Shown piece by piece: positions 1-10,555 of a stretch of DNA of 64,000 nt. A program made the translations under genes and the position numbers. The notes under the pieces were generated by a model, which saw only the letters and a program-made list of their open reading frames with translations, made no database searches and was not told the origin of the DNA. Source of the stretch: Parapristionchus giblindavisi (lineage: Eukaryota; Nematoda; Chromadorea; Rhabditida; Diplogasteridae); contig CALSFV010000270.1 of the NCBI GenBank assembly GCA_943737045.1, forward strand, positions 62,001-126,000. The letters run 5' to 3'. The first letter of the stretch is position 1; every line of letters begins with the position of its first letter.

Positions 1-310
1 TCTGCCATTAAATTGTCTGCCAAATTTGCATCTTGATTTTATGGATAATTGTTTTGTACCCAGAATAGCCAAATTATCACATTGTAAATATGGATCTCTC
101 CAAGTTTTCACCTCGTTTATTTGTCAGAAGTTATCTCTCCAAATAATAAAGTGTAAAATTTGGCATCTTCACATCTGACAATTTTGCAACAAGAAATTAT
201 GGCATGCCACATTTACAGTCGTAAAAAATGGCAGAAAAAAGAGCCAACTCAATATTTTCCGGTGGGCTTATCCTAACCCCTCTTATATCCAAAAAGGTTG
301 AGCAAACTGT
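1..310. other. Unassigned sequence upstream of copy 1, possible end of an inserted element
   Basis: No exon 12 precedes exon 13 here, although other copies have E12 about 215 bp upstream of E13. Homology to intron 12 of the other copies begins only near 315. The stretch opens with ctgccatt and has the reverse complement aatggcag near 228-235, so it may be an inverted-repeat element of about 235 bp or more that displaced E12. No protein is recognised. Confidence 0.3.
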
Positions 311-625
311 TTTCGATTATATTTTCCCATGCGAAATTGTAATCTTTCTTCTCTTTTTACTCTGTTCCGTGTTATTTCGGAAACGCATAAATATTAATAA
401 TAATAATAATAATATAAATAATTCAATGATTTAATAAGTGTATTCCTTCCAGTACGGCAACGCCAAATGGTATCTGTCGTCATTGAATCGACAGATTCAT
501 GTCATCCATCAACAGTTCAAGTGAGTATTCTTCTGATTGGGTATCCATGAACGTTTGGCGGTCTGTCCATCTGTGGATTATGTTCATCGTCTTCGACTAA
601 TTAAGCATGGATCTTTCTTACCTTT

Positions 626-628
<3 letters not shown>

Positions 629-695
<67 letters not shown>
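629..695. repeat. (TA)n microsatellite
   Basis: An almost uninterrupted TA dinucleotide run of about 65 bp lies in intron 13 of IQGAP copy 1. The other copies lack it at this position, so it expanded after duplication. Confidence 0.95.
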
Positions 696-697
<2 letters not shown>

Positions 698-737
698 CGC
701 GTGAATTCAACTCGTAGATAAAGAAAGCGCCACAGCG

Positions 738-866
738 TTTAAAGGGATTGTAACCTCACCCAATGGTCTCTTTGGCGGGCAATACTCACTCGTTGTTAGA
801 GAACAGAGAAATAGTGTGCGCAATGAAGAGACCATTGAGTGAGGTAACGCTCCCTTTAAAGAGGGG
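738..866. repeat. Short inverted repeat (about 35-bp arms)
   Basis: The left arm (about 738-772) ends in caatggtctctt and the right arm (about 827-866) holds its reverse complement aagagaccattg. The homology continues outward through cctcac/gtgagg and ctttaaaggga. It is a hairpin-forming MITE-like insertion in intron 13 of copy 1. Confidence 0.7.
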
Positions 867-1001
867 AGAGTTTCAAATTAGCATGGTGTGTGCCTATAAC
901 TGGCTAGAAAAAAACTATATTCCCTATCGTATAACTGTCGTTTAGACAATCATCGTACGGCACTAAAGGGTGCCGTAGTATACGGTACGTTGCAAATAAA
1001 T

Positions 1002-1085
1002 CAACAAGCCGATAACAAACCTTCTCGCGGGATCATAATGCGTGTACTCCGTGAGTCCGTCATAGATCTCGCCGAGATATCCGAT
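1002..1085 (-). repeat. Antisense duplicate of IQGAP exon 14 and its donor site
   Basis: These about 84 bases are the reverse complement of 1332-1416: the second half of exon 14, its GTTTGT donor and the first intron bases. Identity looks essentially complete, including the phrase cggactcacggagtacac read in reverse. It sits about 220 bp upstream of the sense exon in the same intron, so a transcript through copy 1 could fold into a long near-perfect hairpin. The other copies have no such inverted duplicate. Confidence 0.85.
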
Positions 1086-1093
1086 CGATTGAA

Positions 1094-1203
1094 CTTTGGC
1101 ATACCGTTTGCTTACAAACGTGACGTCACAACCGTACGCGGAGGCCGAAAACTCCTTCTCCTACCCTCGTGACGTCACATTTGTGGGCAAACGGTTTGAC
1201 ATA
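1094..1203. mobile_element. Palindromic MITE with two TGACGTCA sites (intron 13, copy 1)
   Basis: The arms begin ggcataccgtttgc and end gcaaacggtttgac, which are inverted. Each arm carries TGACGTCAC next to a purine-rich cggagg/cctcc core. Diverged versions sit at the same intron position in copy 2 (about 14935-15050) and copy 5 (about 46155-46275), so the insertion predates those duplications. Confidence 0.6.
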
Positions 1204-3135
1204 GTTCGTGGATACAACCTCTGGCTTCCAGATAAAGTGTATTTCACATTATTTTTCTATATATTAAGTACAACTACGAGAAGTGGTACTAATGACTATT
1301 CAGGAATTAGGTTCTCCAATCAATATCATCTATCGGATATCTCGGCGAGATCTATGACGGACTCACGGAGTACACGCATTATGATCCCGCGAGAAGGTTT
1401 GTTATCGGATTGTTGGATTTTTTGTGCAACGTAATGTAATATCGTATGAGGAAACATCTGTGCGTTGCTCTTTTTAATGAAGAATTTCAGGCCTGTCCTT
1501 GCTCTACCTGGCAAGACTATCGTTGATGTGATTAAAACTGTTAAGACGGATATTGATGCTGTTAGTTTATTTTAAATTTATTAACGTCATCTTTGTTAGA
1601 AACAGCTCTCCGAAATTTACGCAAAAACAAAGAATGTGACCAATTGGGTTAGTCTTTCAAAAACATTTTTTTCAGTGTAAACTTATTTCGTGCTATAATT
1701 TTAGGTCGCCCCTCCATCTCGCTCCAAGCCCTTCCGATATTTGATCGAGTCCTTCACTACAAATACACTTGATGACGAAAGGTGAATTAATGTTTCGTCA
1801 CTTCTCTCTAAGGAACTCTCGGTTCTTCTCATGGTTAAAGAGTTGGAAGTCCAATATGAAAATATCCCAGTATTCCCTCTTCAATCGACTATAAGACTAT
1901 GCGCTAATTGCTTATTGAATATTTTTTTAAAAATTTCAATTCTAAAGCTAATCGTTTAAAACTTAATTTAAACAGGACAATCGTGATGCACCTTCATCCA
2001 ATGTCCTCTTCACTGTCATTCGAAGATGAAGAAAAGGCCAATCTGGAACGAAGACTACAGCAGAATTTTGTCACGTAAGCAGTCCATACGATACAAGAAA
2101 ATTACGTTAATCTATAGCAATAAAAACATTTTGGAAGAAATGGTTGTCACTTCCTGTTGTCGGTCACAGCACTGCCAACATATTTTTTTTGTTTTGGAAA
2201 TAATTATTAACCTCTGTTATTTGCTTCATTAGAGATACAAAATGGCTTTATTTTTAGTTAATCCGAATTATCCTAATTTCAGTTCCAAGCGTTACATTGT
2301 CGACCTTCTCCTGTCTGGCTGTGTAGGTTCAACGATCGCTGAACTCCTCGATATCCGACCATCTCAAGGAATTGAAGAAACGCACGATCGGCTATTCAAT
2401 GAGCACCCCAAATTGTTGGTTTTGTTTTATCTTTGATCTCTTATCTTTTGATTCATTATGAACTGTGATTTTCGCGGAATCATGAACATAGTTCCGATTT
2501 AAAAAAAAAAAACTCGTCCGGTCCAGTGCAGAGTCGATAGAATCCTCGTATGAAACCATAGTTTGGCTTGAAGCACTGTAATGAAATTTCTTGCAGTGAG
2601 AGCATAGCGGCGAAACAGACTGAGATTCGTAAGCTTCTTGATGACCTCGAGGCTCATGATCGAGTGAACTCTGATAATAACTACCAAGATATCGTCACGG
2701 ATATTGCTAATGTACGTATTGAGTCCTAATATTACTATTTTGTTTTAACTTCAATGTGCATGCAACCCTATATATTCGCCTCTTTTTTCGCACACTTACC
2801 TCTTTCCAGTTGAGACGCGAATTAATACAAAAGAGTTACCGTAACCTCCAAATCGTTGTAGGACATCCGTCTGGCGACCGCCCGAAGGAAGGAACGTACA
2901 GCGCAAAGGAAGAGCTTGTACGAGTCTGAGAACAGGTTATGGATTGATTTTCATTAGAATTTAGTTTAGAAATCAATCAATAAATCAATAATTTAGGCTT
3001 CGCAAGCAACGTGACGACCTCAAAGCACGTCTGGATCAATATGAGGTTTATTTGGATACGTGCCTCGAGCATCTCAGCAAGACCACAAGGTACCGTAATC
3101 TCAAGGATTATTGATTGATTAATATTGTTTTAATT

Positions 3136-3945
3136 TATTTTCATTTCAATTGTTGTTTTTTGTAACATTTCCCCGTAAGTGGAATGAACTGGAGGTCGTT
3201 AAAGATGGAGGCCTGCGAATATGTTCGTGAATATATTATAAAAGCGATTCATTCTTGATAAAAGCGCTCCTAACGTACTGGAAAAGCAAGTAAAACTAAA
3301 TATACAATCCGTTATTCAAAGCACACCTGACCTTCAAACATACTCCTTCAAATATGTCATCAAAATATGTACCTGAACAAAGCGCTGCATAAATCCTCAC
3401 AAGGATACTTGTTATATATGAATCTATACAGAAGACTTTTGGGTTGGTCCAAGAAAGATTATCGTAATTACCGTAATTACTGTAAACACGTTAGTTCAGA
3501 GTGTACAATAAGGGATGAAGTGAAATCTCCGGTCGGGATTCGAACCCGTACCCTTTGGGAGGAGAGGCGGCCATCTTACCAATGCGCCACGCTTCGATCA
3601 CCCTTCCCTCCCTTCTCTACTCATATTATTTCGAACTTACGCGCGGATCATTTTTCCAGTCCGATTGTCGCAATTTGAATACACCTACTGTTTATAGGCG
3701 CTGTATGCGTAGACCATACCCTATATTTCGTACACAATTATTCATTTTGAGATAATTCCTATTTCCCGGCTATTGTACAGACTCTCTTATGATTGAACTA
3801 ACGTGTAAACCGAGCGCTAACGCTATAATCAAGAATGAATCGCTTTCATAATGTATCAACGAAAATATTAGCAGGTCCCTAATCTTTAACGACCGCCAGT
3901 CCACTCCACGTACGGGAGTAATGGTACAAAAAAACAATTGAAAAT
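3136..3945. mobile_element. Foldback inverted-repeat element replacing exons 22-25 of copy 1
   Basis: The left arm (from attttcaattg, through cggtcgttaaagat-like sequence, to gcgattcattcttgat) and the right arm (reverse complement, ending about 3945) match over roughly 150 bp with a few mismatches. The interior carries a tRNA-like sequence. The left edge lies inside intron 21 of IQGAP copy 1, and coding homology does not resume on the right. No transposase is seen, so it is non-autonomous. Confidence 0.7.
3530..3596 (-). tRNA. tRNA-like sequence or tRNA pseudogene inside the foldback element
   Basis: On the minus strand the A-box-like TGGCGCATTGG is followed by a perfect B-box GGTTCGAATCC at normal spacing. 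The flanks that should form the acceptor stem (CGAAGCG and ACCGGAG) do not pair, and the anticodon stem is poor. A functional tRNA is unlikely; a tRNA-derived polymerase III promoter is the better reading. Confidence 0.5.
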
Positions 3946-4117
3946 AATGAATTCGATTTTCATTTTAAACTATCATAAATTATAATCATAATCATTATAC
4001 CATTATAAATTGTAATTGTATTATCATTCTCATATGCTAATGCAAAAAAAATTGATTGATTTTTTAAATGATTTTTGTAAGATTTTCATGCATAGAAAAA
4101 TAGCAAAAGAAGTTGAA

Positions 4118-4196
4118 CTTGTGTGGGAATCGAACTTGCGAGCAAAAGATATATAGACAATCCTCTTATCCATCCGGCCACCACTGCTTGCTCTTG
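4118..4196 (-). tRNA. tRNA-like sequence (Ser/Leu-type A-box)
   Basis: The minus strand reads TGGCCGGATGG as the A-box, then GATAAGAGG, and AGTTCGATTCC as the B-box about 45 bases further on. The acceptor ends do not pair convincingly. It lies in the unassigned 3946-4375 stretch between the foldback element and the residual 3' UTR of copy 1. Confidence 0.45.
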
Positions 4197-4374
4197 ATCT
4201 CACAGATACTGGATCTTATTGTAGGGCGAAAAAAAGACAGTCAGAAATATGCAAATTACTCGGCCCCCAGGGGTACGTTGCCAAAATCCTTAACATGGGA
4301 GTCTTCTATTTTTGAGACCTATCGAATGGTATATGTCCCATTCCGAAGTCCGGGACCGGCGCACCATACTTCCC

Positions 4375-4565
4375 TTGTTAGTGCACTTACAGCATAGCTC
4401 TGCCTCCATACCTACAGTAACACTTTACCGTATCTACCGTATCCCTTATTCCATGAAACTACCGTATCCCTTATTCCATGAAACTACCGTATCCCTTAGC
4501 CACGTTCAGCGTCAGTCAAAACCAGATGTGCACATATGCTTGCAGATATCATGAATAAAGATATT
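4375..4565 (+). repeat. Residual IQGAP 3' UTR minisatellite and poly(A) signal (copy 1)
   Basis: The stretch is homologous to the 3' flank of copies 2, 4, 5 and 6, starting gtgcacttacagcatagctc. It contains repeats of about 23 bp (taccgtatcccttattcc) and an AATAAA at 4554-4559. It marks the 3' end of copy 1 although the terminal exons are gone. Confidence 0.75.
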
Positions 4566-4679
4566 TTTAAATATTAAAAAAATGTTGCAGTCACTTATTG
4601 CAATTGAAAAAGAATTCAGTTTAGCTGTCTGTTTCATCTGATTGATGTTTATATTCTAGAAGTAAATTATTGTAATAAA

Positions 4680-5075
4680 AATGATATGGGTTGCTATGTG
4701 AGACCAGTAACACAATGAAGGAATGTTGAATTGTTTATTAGCAGACGTTTCGAGACTAACTACTCATCATCAGTGATTACCTTTAAAGGAAAACCATGAA
4801 ACAGGAAAACATGAGGTAACATATATCAAGAACAAACGAATGAGTGAATGAATAGAGAGAGGGAATGAGAGTGTGAGAGGGTTGTAGATTGGCTAAAGGG
4901 AGAAAAAGGTTGAGTAGAGATTGTAATGAAGACATATTTTAGACGTACTAAATATTTCAATGTCGCATGATGACCAATCGAAGTACACATTTCTGAAAAT
5001 TTACAGTTCTTCAGTGGAAACAAACCGAACCAATCCATCACATCATCGCACTGATAACAATGTTTCAAAGTAAAT
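4680..5075. repeat. Spacer repeat shared with 60786-61195
   Basis: The block begins tgatatgggttgctatgtga and is almost identical to the spacer after copy 6. The spacers after copies 2 and 5 instead carry a CTG-flanked MITE near this point. It contains gacgtttcgagac followed by actcatcatcagtg. No convincing protein is encoded; the short open frames here are low-complexity. Confidence 0.7.
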
Positions 5076-5086
5076 GTCATCTCATG

Positions 5087-5107
5087 TTCTTGGCACTGTG
5101 CCAAGAA
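5087..5107. promoter_or_regulatory. Perfect 21-bp palindrome, spacer 1
   Basis: Ten-base arms TTCTTGGCAC and GTGCCAAGAA surround a central T. It is retained without change in all four spacers (18972, 50359 and 61206), while neighbouring bases vary. It lies about 470-560 bp upstream of the first exon-like block of the spacer module. A regulatory binding site is an inference. Confidence 0.5.
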
Positions 5108-5574
5108 ATATTCTCGTTGTCTGTCTCTCATTTCGCGTCTTCTCTCACCATCCCCCTCTTCCCACGCCGTGACTGATCGTTCTTTGATCAGAGCAGAGAC
5201 TATGAAGACATGAGATAGTGTGAGGGAGAGTGAGAGCGATCAGAGGAAGAAAGACACGAACCATAATTGTTTACTAATCTGTCCAATAGGTTCCTCATTC
5301 CCTCCTTTTTTTCCACTATGCTATTGTTCAAGTTATTTTGGTTTTCTTCTGCTTCTCTCTTCTTCTCCCTGTCCATCTCAATCTCCCACTCAACTATTTC
5401 ACCCACTCGGGTATTTCAAAACTTAAAGTCTACTTAAAATACATCACTGACTAGAAGCAGACTTCAAGGGAAAATAATAAGCGCACTTTAAGTTTTGAAA
5501 TGCCAGAGCAGACTCCATCTCTTTATGTCTAGACAAAAACAAATTTTTTTTTAAACAATTCAAATGCATTTCAG

Positions 5575-6552
5575 ATTTATCTGAGGAAGAGTAGTCGTGT
5601 TGACAAGGTCGTCAATCACGAGTTGATTATTTTGGAGACAATGTCGTCCAGAGGTCAAGGATCGTGAAAAAACACCAAGTAAGCCATCACTTCTCCTAAG
5701 GTACGATATTGACACCATAATTCAAGAATGATCAATACATTGCTATAACCATCATCGTGGATGAAATTTCTCTGGCTGCATCAGCATCATGTTTTCTCGG
5801 AAATCCACGATATTGTTACTAGGAGTAGGATCAATTTGTATTATCTACCTCATTTAGTCATAGTTTGAATAGACTTCACTTTCACTTGGCAGTGAATTAT
5901 TGAACGATTAAGAAATCCTTCGTCCCCTCTCAGATCAATACTGAAAGAGACAAATGAAATGGCCAAGTCATTGAACTATTCTTCAGAATCTGCATCACAG
6001 TAGTCGATCAACAAGCGTCTGAAGGATTGACCACTATCATTCGAAGGTACGGTAGTTTCAGCTAATCAGGTTCCATTTGTCATAAACAGTATCGTGGATG
6101 AAAAGCTCTGGCAGCATTGACAAGTTCTCACAACGTTTATCAATCTGCTTTGTTCATTCTCCTATGCTTTCTACGTATGCGAGAGAGTGTTGCCAGAGCG
6201 TAGAGTTTCAGACTATCACGGGATGTGCCTTTAAAATAGACTTCAACTATAATAGTAACTGAAAATTTTAGTGGAAGAGAATCCTTTGTCACTAACATCT
6301 ACCATTCAATATTGGCCAAGTCCTGTGCATGTACAAAATAGTGTCGATGGGGGAAATGATTGAATAAGTGATAATCTATCATTCTTCAGAGTGATCATCG
6401 CTTCGTCATCTTCGCCGATGACGTTATCAGAAGGACATCTCCACCGTTACTGATGAGCAACGCTATTTGTGAAGGAGGCTGCTCATCTCAATCTAGCAGA
6501 GTGTTCCGGCGTATTCCTGCATTGCTTGGGTTTCAGTTTCCGAAATAATAAA
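5575..6552 (+). pseudogene. Unrecognised spacer gene-like module, copy in spacer 1 (degenerate)
   Basis: This corresponds to the module better preserved at 19531-22555. Exon-like block a starts at 5575 after tttcag and reads about 30 residues (with SSRVDKVVNHELIILETMS) before a TGA. Block c (5987-6046) has an internal deletion. Block d (from 6272) is frameshifted at aacatctacc. AATAAA lies at 6547-6552. I do not recognise the protein family. Confidence 0.35.
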
Positions 6553-6603
6553 GAATTTGGGGTTGTTAGTGTTTGAAATCGGTGTCCAAGCCCGCGAATT
6601 TAA

Positions 6604-6680
6604 ATGGGCGGAGTCAGTATCGCTATATAAATAGGGCTTACCTGAAATGGGCGGAGCCATGCATCGGTATATAAGAACGT
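6604..6680 (+). promoter_or_regulatory. Doubled GC-box/TATA module, spacer 1
   Basis: Two direct repeats about 45 bp apart each carry GGGCGGAG and then a TATA element: tatataaata in the first, tatataagaa in the second. The pair is conserved in all four spacers, each time about 50-60 bp upstream of the tRNA-like sequence. A polymerase II or III promoter is inferred, not shown. Confidence 0.4.
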
Positions 6681-6723
6681 GCGCGAATGAGTATAAATAA
6701 ATCCTTTCACACATGAGATAATA

Positions 6724-6806
6724 GGGACCCATGGTCTAGTGGATAAGAGCTCGGACAATCAACCGGATCGGTTGGTCGGCAGTAAAGTTCTATCCCCGTA
6801 GAAGGA
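6724..6806 (+). tRNA. tRNA-like sequence with polymerase III box A, spacer 1
   Basis: GGGACCC is followed by the A-box TGGTCTAGTGG, then GATAAGAGCTCGG, and a weak B-box (AGTTCTATCC). The 3' end does not pair with GGGACCC, and the T-stem is poorly paired. Paralogues are at 22727, 52277 (truncated) and 63499. Confidence 0.45.
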
Positions 6807-6889
6807 TGAGCAAAAGAAATCATCTCCCAATTGTGCCCAGCACTTTTTGCCATTTTTCACTAGATGCATTCTCGCTCTCCCTGCGTTAA

Positions 6890-7160
6890 CTTCTAGTGAG
6901 TGAGAGAGGTCCCATAGAATGACTGTCTATCGTGAACTTTTTTTTCATGAACATTGTTTCAATGAGTTTCACATCAAGTAGGGGTAAAACGACCACGCTG
7001 AGTTCAACAATCGTAATATTCTTCTCGCCACGTTTCATCCAACGCGTAAACCGCGTATGCGAATGTGTGCTTACTATCGTTTTCATTGGGGAACGTCACT
7101 ATCGTCATATAACACGCTATCTTAGAAAATCGACATATGTGGGGTATCGATGAAAAACGA
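6890..7160. other. Conserved spacer block downstream of the tRNA-like sequence
   Basis: The block is conserved in all four spacers (about 22900-23260, 52310-52620, 63660-63920). One frame includes FHPTRKPRMR, but stops interrupt it in several copies. No family is recognised; coding status is doubtful. Confidence 0.3.
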
Positions 7161-7799
7161 ATTTTCCTGTTTTATGTGTGATAATTACAGGCTCCATGAG
7201 TGAAGTACACTAGTACTTGGAAATATCATCCAATTGAAAATTCGCTTCGGGAGGTGACCACACAACGGTTTGGCGCCTTTTCCTAAAAAGTTTATTTCGA
7301 ACCCAATCGATGCGGGCGTGGGCGCAATGGACTTCTTGGGTAATTCTAAGAAACTATTGTCAAGGTGGGTTTTTTGATCAACGGTCAACGAAGGCTGGAA
7401 TTGGGAATTTTCGAAAAAAAATTCACATTTAATTAATTTTCACTATTTCACCATAACAAGCCTACAACTTTTTATTTGCTCAATCGCTTCTATATATTTA
7501 ACCACATCTTCAGTTTGATAATCATAATTAAAAAAAAATACGTATTTTGTGAAAATACAGTTTTTATTAGGTTGTCTCATAAGTTCCTGACTTTTTGTCA
7601 CATTTTTCGATTTCTTTGTTCTAAGAAATGAATGTAGCCAGCGATCTAAAGTATCGTCCTTGCACATCGGTGGTATCTTGCCAACATCTTATCAGCCTAT
7701 GGATCCCAGGTATCCAGAACTCTTGGAACTGGGAGGCATAAAATCCGGTGAAGGCCATCTTGAAATCAACTCTTTTTTCTCATTGGTCTACTTTATCCG

Positions 7800-8275
7800 G
7801 GTTGTAGGACAGGACACGCCTCTCAGGCAATTCAGTAGGGACAGGGCACAGGGCAAACGAATAACGACAGTCTCACTGTCTATTAACAAAGGCCAATATG
7901 GTAATCACGTCACATCGTATGTATCACAGGGCATGCCTCTCAGGCAATTTAGTAGGGATAGGGCACAGGACAAACGAATCACGACAGACTCAATGTCTAT
8001 TGACAAAGGCCAATATGGGAATCAAGCCAGGTCGTATAACAGGTCATGCATCTCAGGCAATTCAATAGGGACAGTGCACAGGACACACGAATAACCGAGT
8101 CTCACTGTCTATTGACAAAGGCCAATATGGGAATCAAGCCAGGTCGTATAACAGGGCATGCCTCTCAGGCAATTCAGTAGGAACAGGGCACCGGACAAAC
8201 GAATAACGACAGTCTCTTTGTCTATTGACAAAAATAAATATGTTAAACAAGCCATGTCCCAGGCCATGCACAATC
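7800..8275. repeat. Tandem repeat, four units of 112-117 bp
   Basis: The landmark tctcaggcaatt starts at 7821, 7938, 8051 and 8163. Each unit also has agtagg(g)acagggcac and ctattgacaaaggccaatat. The open frame at 7660-8094 follows from the unit length and is not considered a gene. The block is absent from the other spacers. Confidence 0.9.
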
Positions 8276-9144
8276 CTATTCCGCTATAGTTAACCTTGCT
8301 CTCGCCACTTCCTTTCTCACCATGTTGAAAGCCATTATGAACACTCGTTGGTAGGGGCGATGTTAGGTCTTAATGTAGAGGGTCACGTTTGCGCCTTGCT
8401 CTCTCTACTCTACTTACACACAAAGGGTCTGAGGGATTTATAAAACACATAAGAGAGACTATCTGGCTCAAGTGACATTCCCTTGGCACTTGGCCAAAAA
8501 GTGATATGAACCGATCGGGCCCAAATCGTGCACAGTTGTAGTATGTGCTGACATAAGCTTGCACACGAAGTTTGGGTTCGTCATATCTGCACCTTCGCTA
8601 AATAACGTAAGTTCGATGAAATGGCATCGAAATTTCAAAGTTTACGGATTCATTCGATATATGTATACGATGAAGGGCAATAGTAAGCAGGTACATTCCC
8701 CCAAATATCATCCCGATCCAAAACCGTGAGACCCAGAAAAAAATTAAAAAGTCCGGTCTGGGGCCCATAAAATGTTTTTATTATTTTTCCTGCAATTGCC
8801 TATCGGTGAGGGTCTTTTTTTATTTCTTCAATTTGACGAGTATTCATTAATGTAACTACTATATGAAAATGAATTAAAACACAATCGTGGAAGTTTGCCT
8901 TATTCCCGAAAAACCACAACTAATTCACCTTTTTATCGCGAACTGAGACGATAAATGGTGTGCCACCTACTGTAATGCAAAGGCGGAAATTCAAAATTCG
9001 TCAATCACCGTTTGTTTTCATTCGATTTCGGTATTAAATAAATTATGACAAGAAATGAGAACACGACTTTATTCAACATTTGAGTAAAACGTAAGGTTTG
9101 ATAAATTAAATGCACACTCACAGCTAATTTTACTCTCCGCTCTG
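8276..9144. other. Gene-poor spacer sequence
   Basis: No exon of the IQGAP array, tRNA-like sequence or transposon end is identified. Short open frames are not supported by homology to other spacers. Confidence 0.4.
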
Positions 9145-9310
9145 CACTGAGAGCAAACTTACCTGGCAAATCGTTACCCCGATACACTTTCCTAGCAAAC
9201 GATTACCCCAAATGGTGAATTATTCAACGGCTGAATTCACCATTTGGGGTAATCGTTTGCCAGGAAAGTGTATCGGGGTAACGATTTGCCAGTTAAGTTT
9301 GCTCTCAGTG
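9145..9310. mobile_element. Perfect-hairpin MITE, about 80-bp arms
   Basis: The left arm runs from cactgagagcaaac and the right arm ends gtttgctctcagtg. The arms include ggggtaacgatttgcc and its complement and meet near 9228 around attcaacggctgaat. It interrupts a spacer sequence that elsewhere reads ctccgctctggcaat. Confidence 0.85.
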
Positions 9311-10004
9311 TGGCAATACTCTCTCGCAATCAGAGAAAGCGAGAGAGTATCAAAGCGGAGGGCTTCAAGTTCACTTGGGGTGTTTTTAAGCACTCAAGTG
9401 ATTCTCATCATAGAACGAACAATGTCGACCTTGATTATCCTATTGGCCATTGTCTCTGAATTTGGAAAGAACAAACCCGCCATTTTCTTGATGAAAATAC
9501 TTTTCATCTTTCAAAATATCCTCGGTCATATTAGCTTGATCTTTGCAAAGCCTTCTTCTCTCATTGACTCTTCCTCATGTTGTTTCATCCCTTGAGAAAA
9601 AAAACGTATTCCCCGTAATTTAACTGGATTGGGACTGAGGAGAGGACATGGAGTACAAGAAAGATAGAATTAGAGATGAGTGGAGCGATCAGCAAGGAAC
9701 AGTTTATGGTATGGTCTACGATAATTCATGGTGATTCATGGTAGTTTTCACCTTCCCCCCCCCTCGCTGTCTGAATTTCTCAAAATTCTCGAGAGAAATC
9801 CTCAACCACCTGGTCGGAAATGTCTTTATGGATGACCACATAGGGGATAGTCAAAGCGCTAATTTTAAACTCTTCGCTATGGCAAAATTTTCTCGCTTGA
9901 TCGTCTACGATAAAGTGTTACCAGAGCAGATAACTTTAAATTTGCTTGCGGTGTGCCTTGAAGGGGGTCTTTAACACTTAAATAACACACATAATTACTT
10001 GCAA
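9311..10004. other. Region upstream of IQGAP exon 1 (copy 2), intron-like
   Basis: The sequence is homologous to 24120-24625, 33777-34200 (inverted) and 53250-53779. No exon is recognised. Since E1 in better copies is preceded by a proper acceptor, this is presumably intron whose upstream exons were not carried by the duplication. Confidence 0.4.
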
Positions 10005-10555
10005 AGTGTAATCGAGAGCAGCAATGCGCGCCTGCAAGCGGTGAAAGAGGCTGAGGAGAGACGAGAAGTGGAGGAGAAGGCGGCTAATACGATACAGAAC
10101 ACGTTCAAGAAGTATCTGTTAAGGAAGGACACAATTGAATTGAGTTGGTTCAGTTTATCTTACTGACAAAAAAAGAAGATTAAAATTTGTTAGTAAAAAA
10201 AAGCTTACTGAAGATGGCCAGTCTAATTGATTCTAAAACCTCTCGAACATAATAGACGGAACAGTGGATCTTGCCCCTGCAACTTACCAGTTCTTATTTA
10301 TTAATCAACCTTTCTATCATTTGAATTTTTATTAGGACCCATTATTATTTTAATTCTAGATATGTTTAATTTAGATTTATTTAATTTAGATTTTAGATTT
10401 TTTTAAATAGTCGTGATTCACTGGTGATTCCGTGTTTCGCTTTAGCCATAATGGACAAACTTTCAGTAAAAGATGGTACAGACGTGGGTGTATATGTAGA
10501 TAAGAAAGAAATATTTTGAAACTTTGAACCTTTTTCTTCCAACACACCCTATGTA

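Larger units (their letters stand above)
453..3089 (+). pseudogene. IQGAP C-terminal half, copy 1 (exons 13-21 only)
   Basis: This is part of an IQGAP scaffold protein: the end of the GAP-related domain, the linker behind it, and the start of the RGC domain. Exons are E13 453-520, E14 1304-1396, E15 1491-1560, E16 1705-1781, E17 1976-2074, E18 2283-2414, E19 2597-2711, E20 2862-2935, E21 2997-3089. All have GT-AG borders and phases matching the other copies. Recognisable blocks are KTIVDVIKTVKTDIDAV in E15, SKRYIVDLLLSGCVGSTIAE in E18 and ESIAAKQTEIRKLLDDLEAH in E19; the last resembles the RGC linker of vertebrate IQGAP1. E14 carries an in-frame TAG at 1308-1310 where all other copies have TAC (Tyr). 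E12 and earlier exons are missing at the 5' side. E22-E25 are replaced by an inverted-repeat element, although the downstream 3' UTR remains at 4375-4560. It is therefore called a pseudogene; family assignment is confident. Confidence 0.85.

Noticed and set aside
4735..4775. Hammerhead-ribozyme-like core on the minus strand (CTGATGATGAG ... CTCGAAACGTC)
   Set aside because: There is one extra base between the CTGATGA core and the possible stem II, and no convincing stem III with a cleavage triplet. It may be a remnant of a retroelement, but a ribozyme cannot be supported by eye.
5200..5430. Overlapping open frames on both strands near the 21-bp palindrome
   Set aside because: They are low-complexity (ctctc/gagag) and not conserved in frame among the four spacers.
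7660..8094. 144-codon open frame
   Set aside because: It is produced by the 112-117-bp tandem repeat; it has no family motif and no paralogue in the other spacers.
7800..8275. CRISPR-like array
   Set aside because: Repeats are directly adjacent units of over 110 bp without unique spacers, in a eukaryotic sequence.
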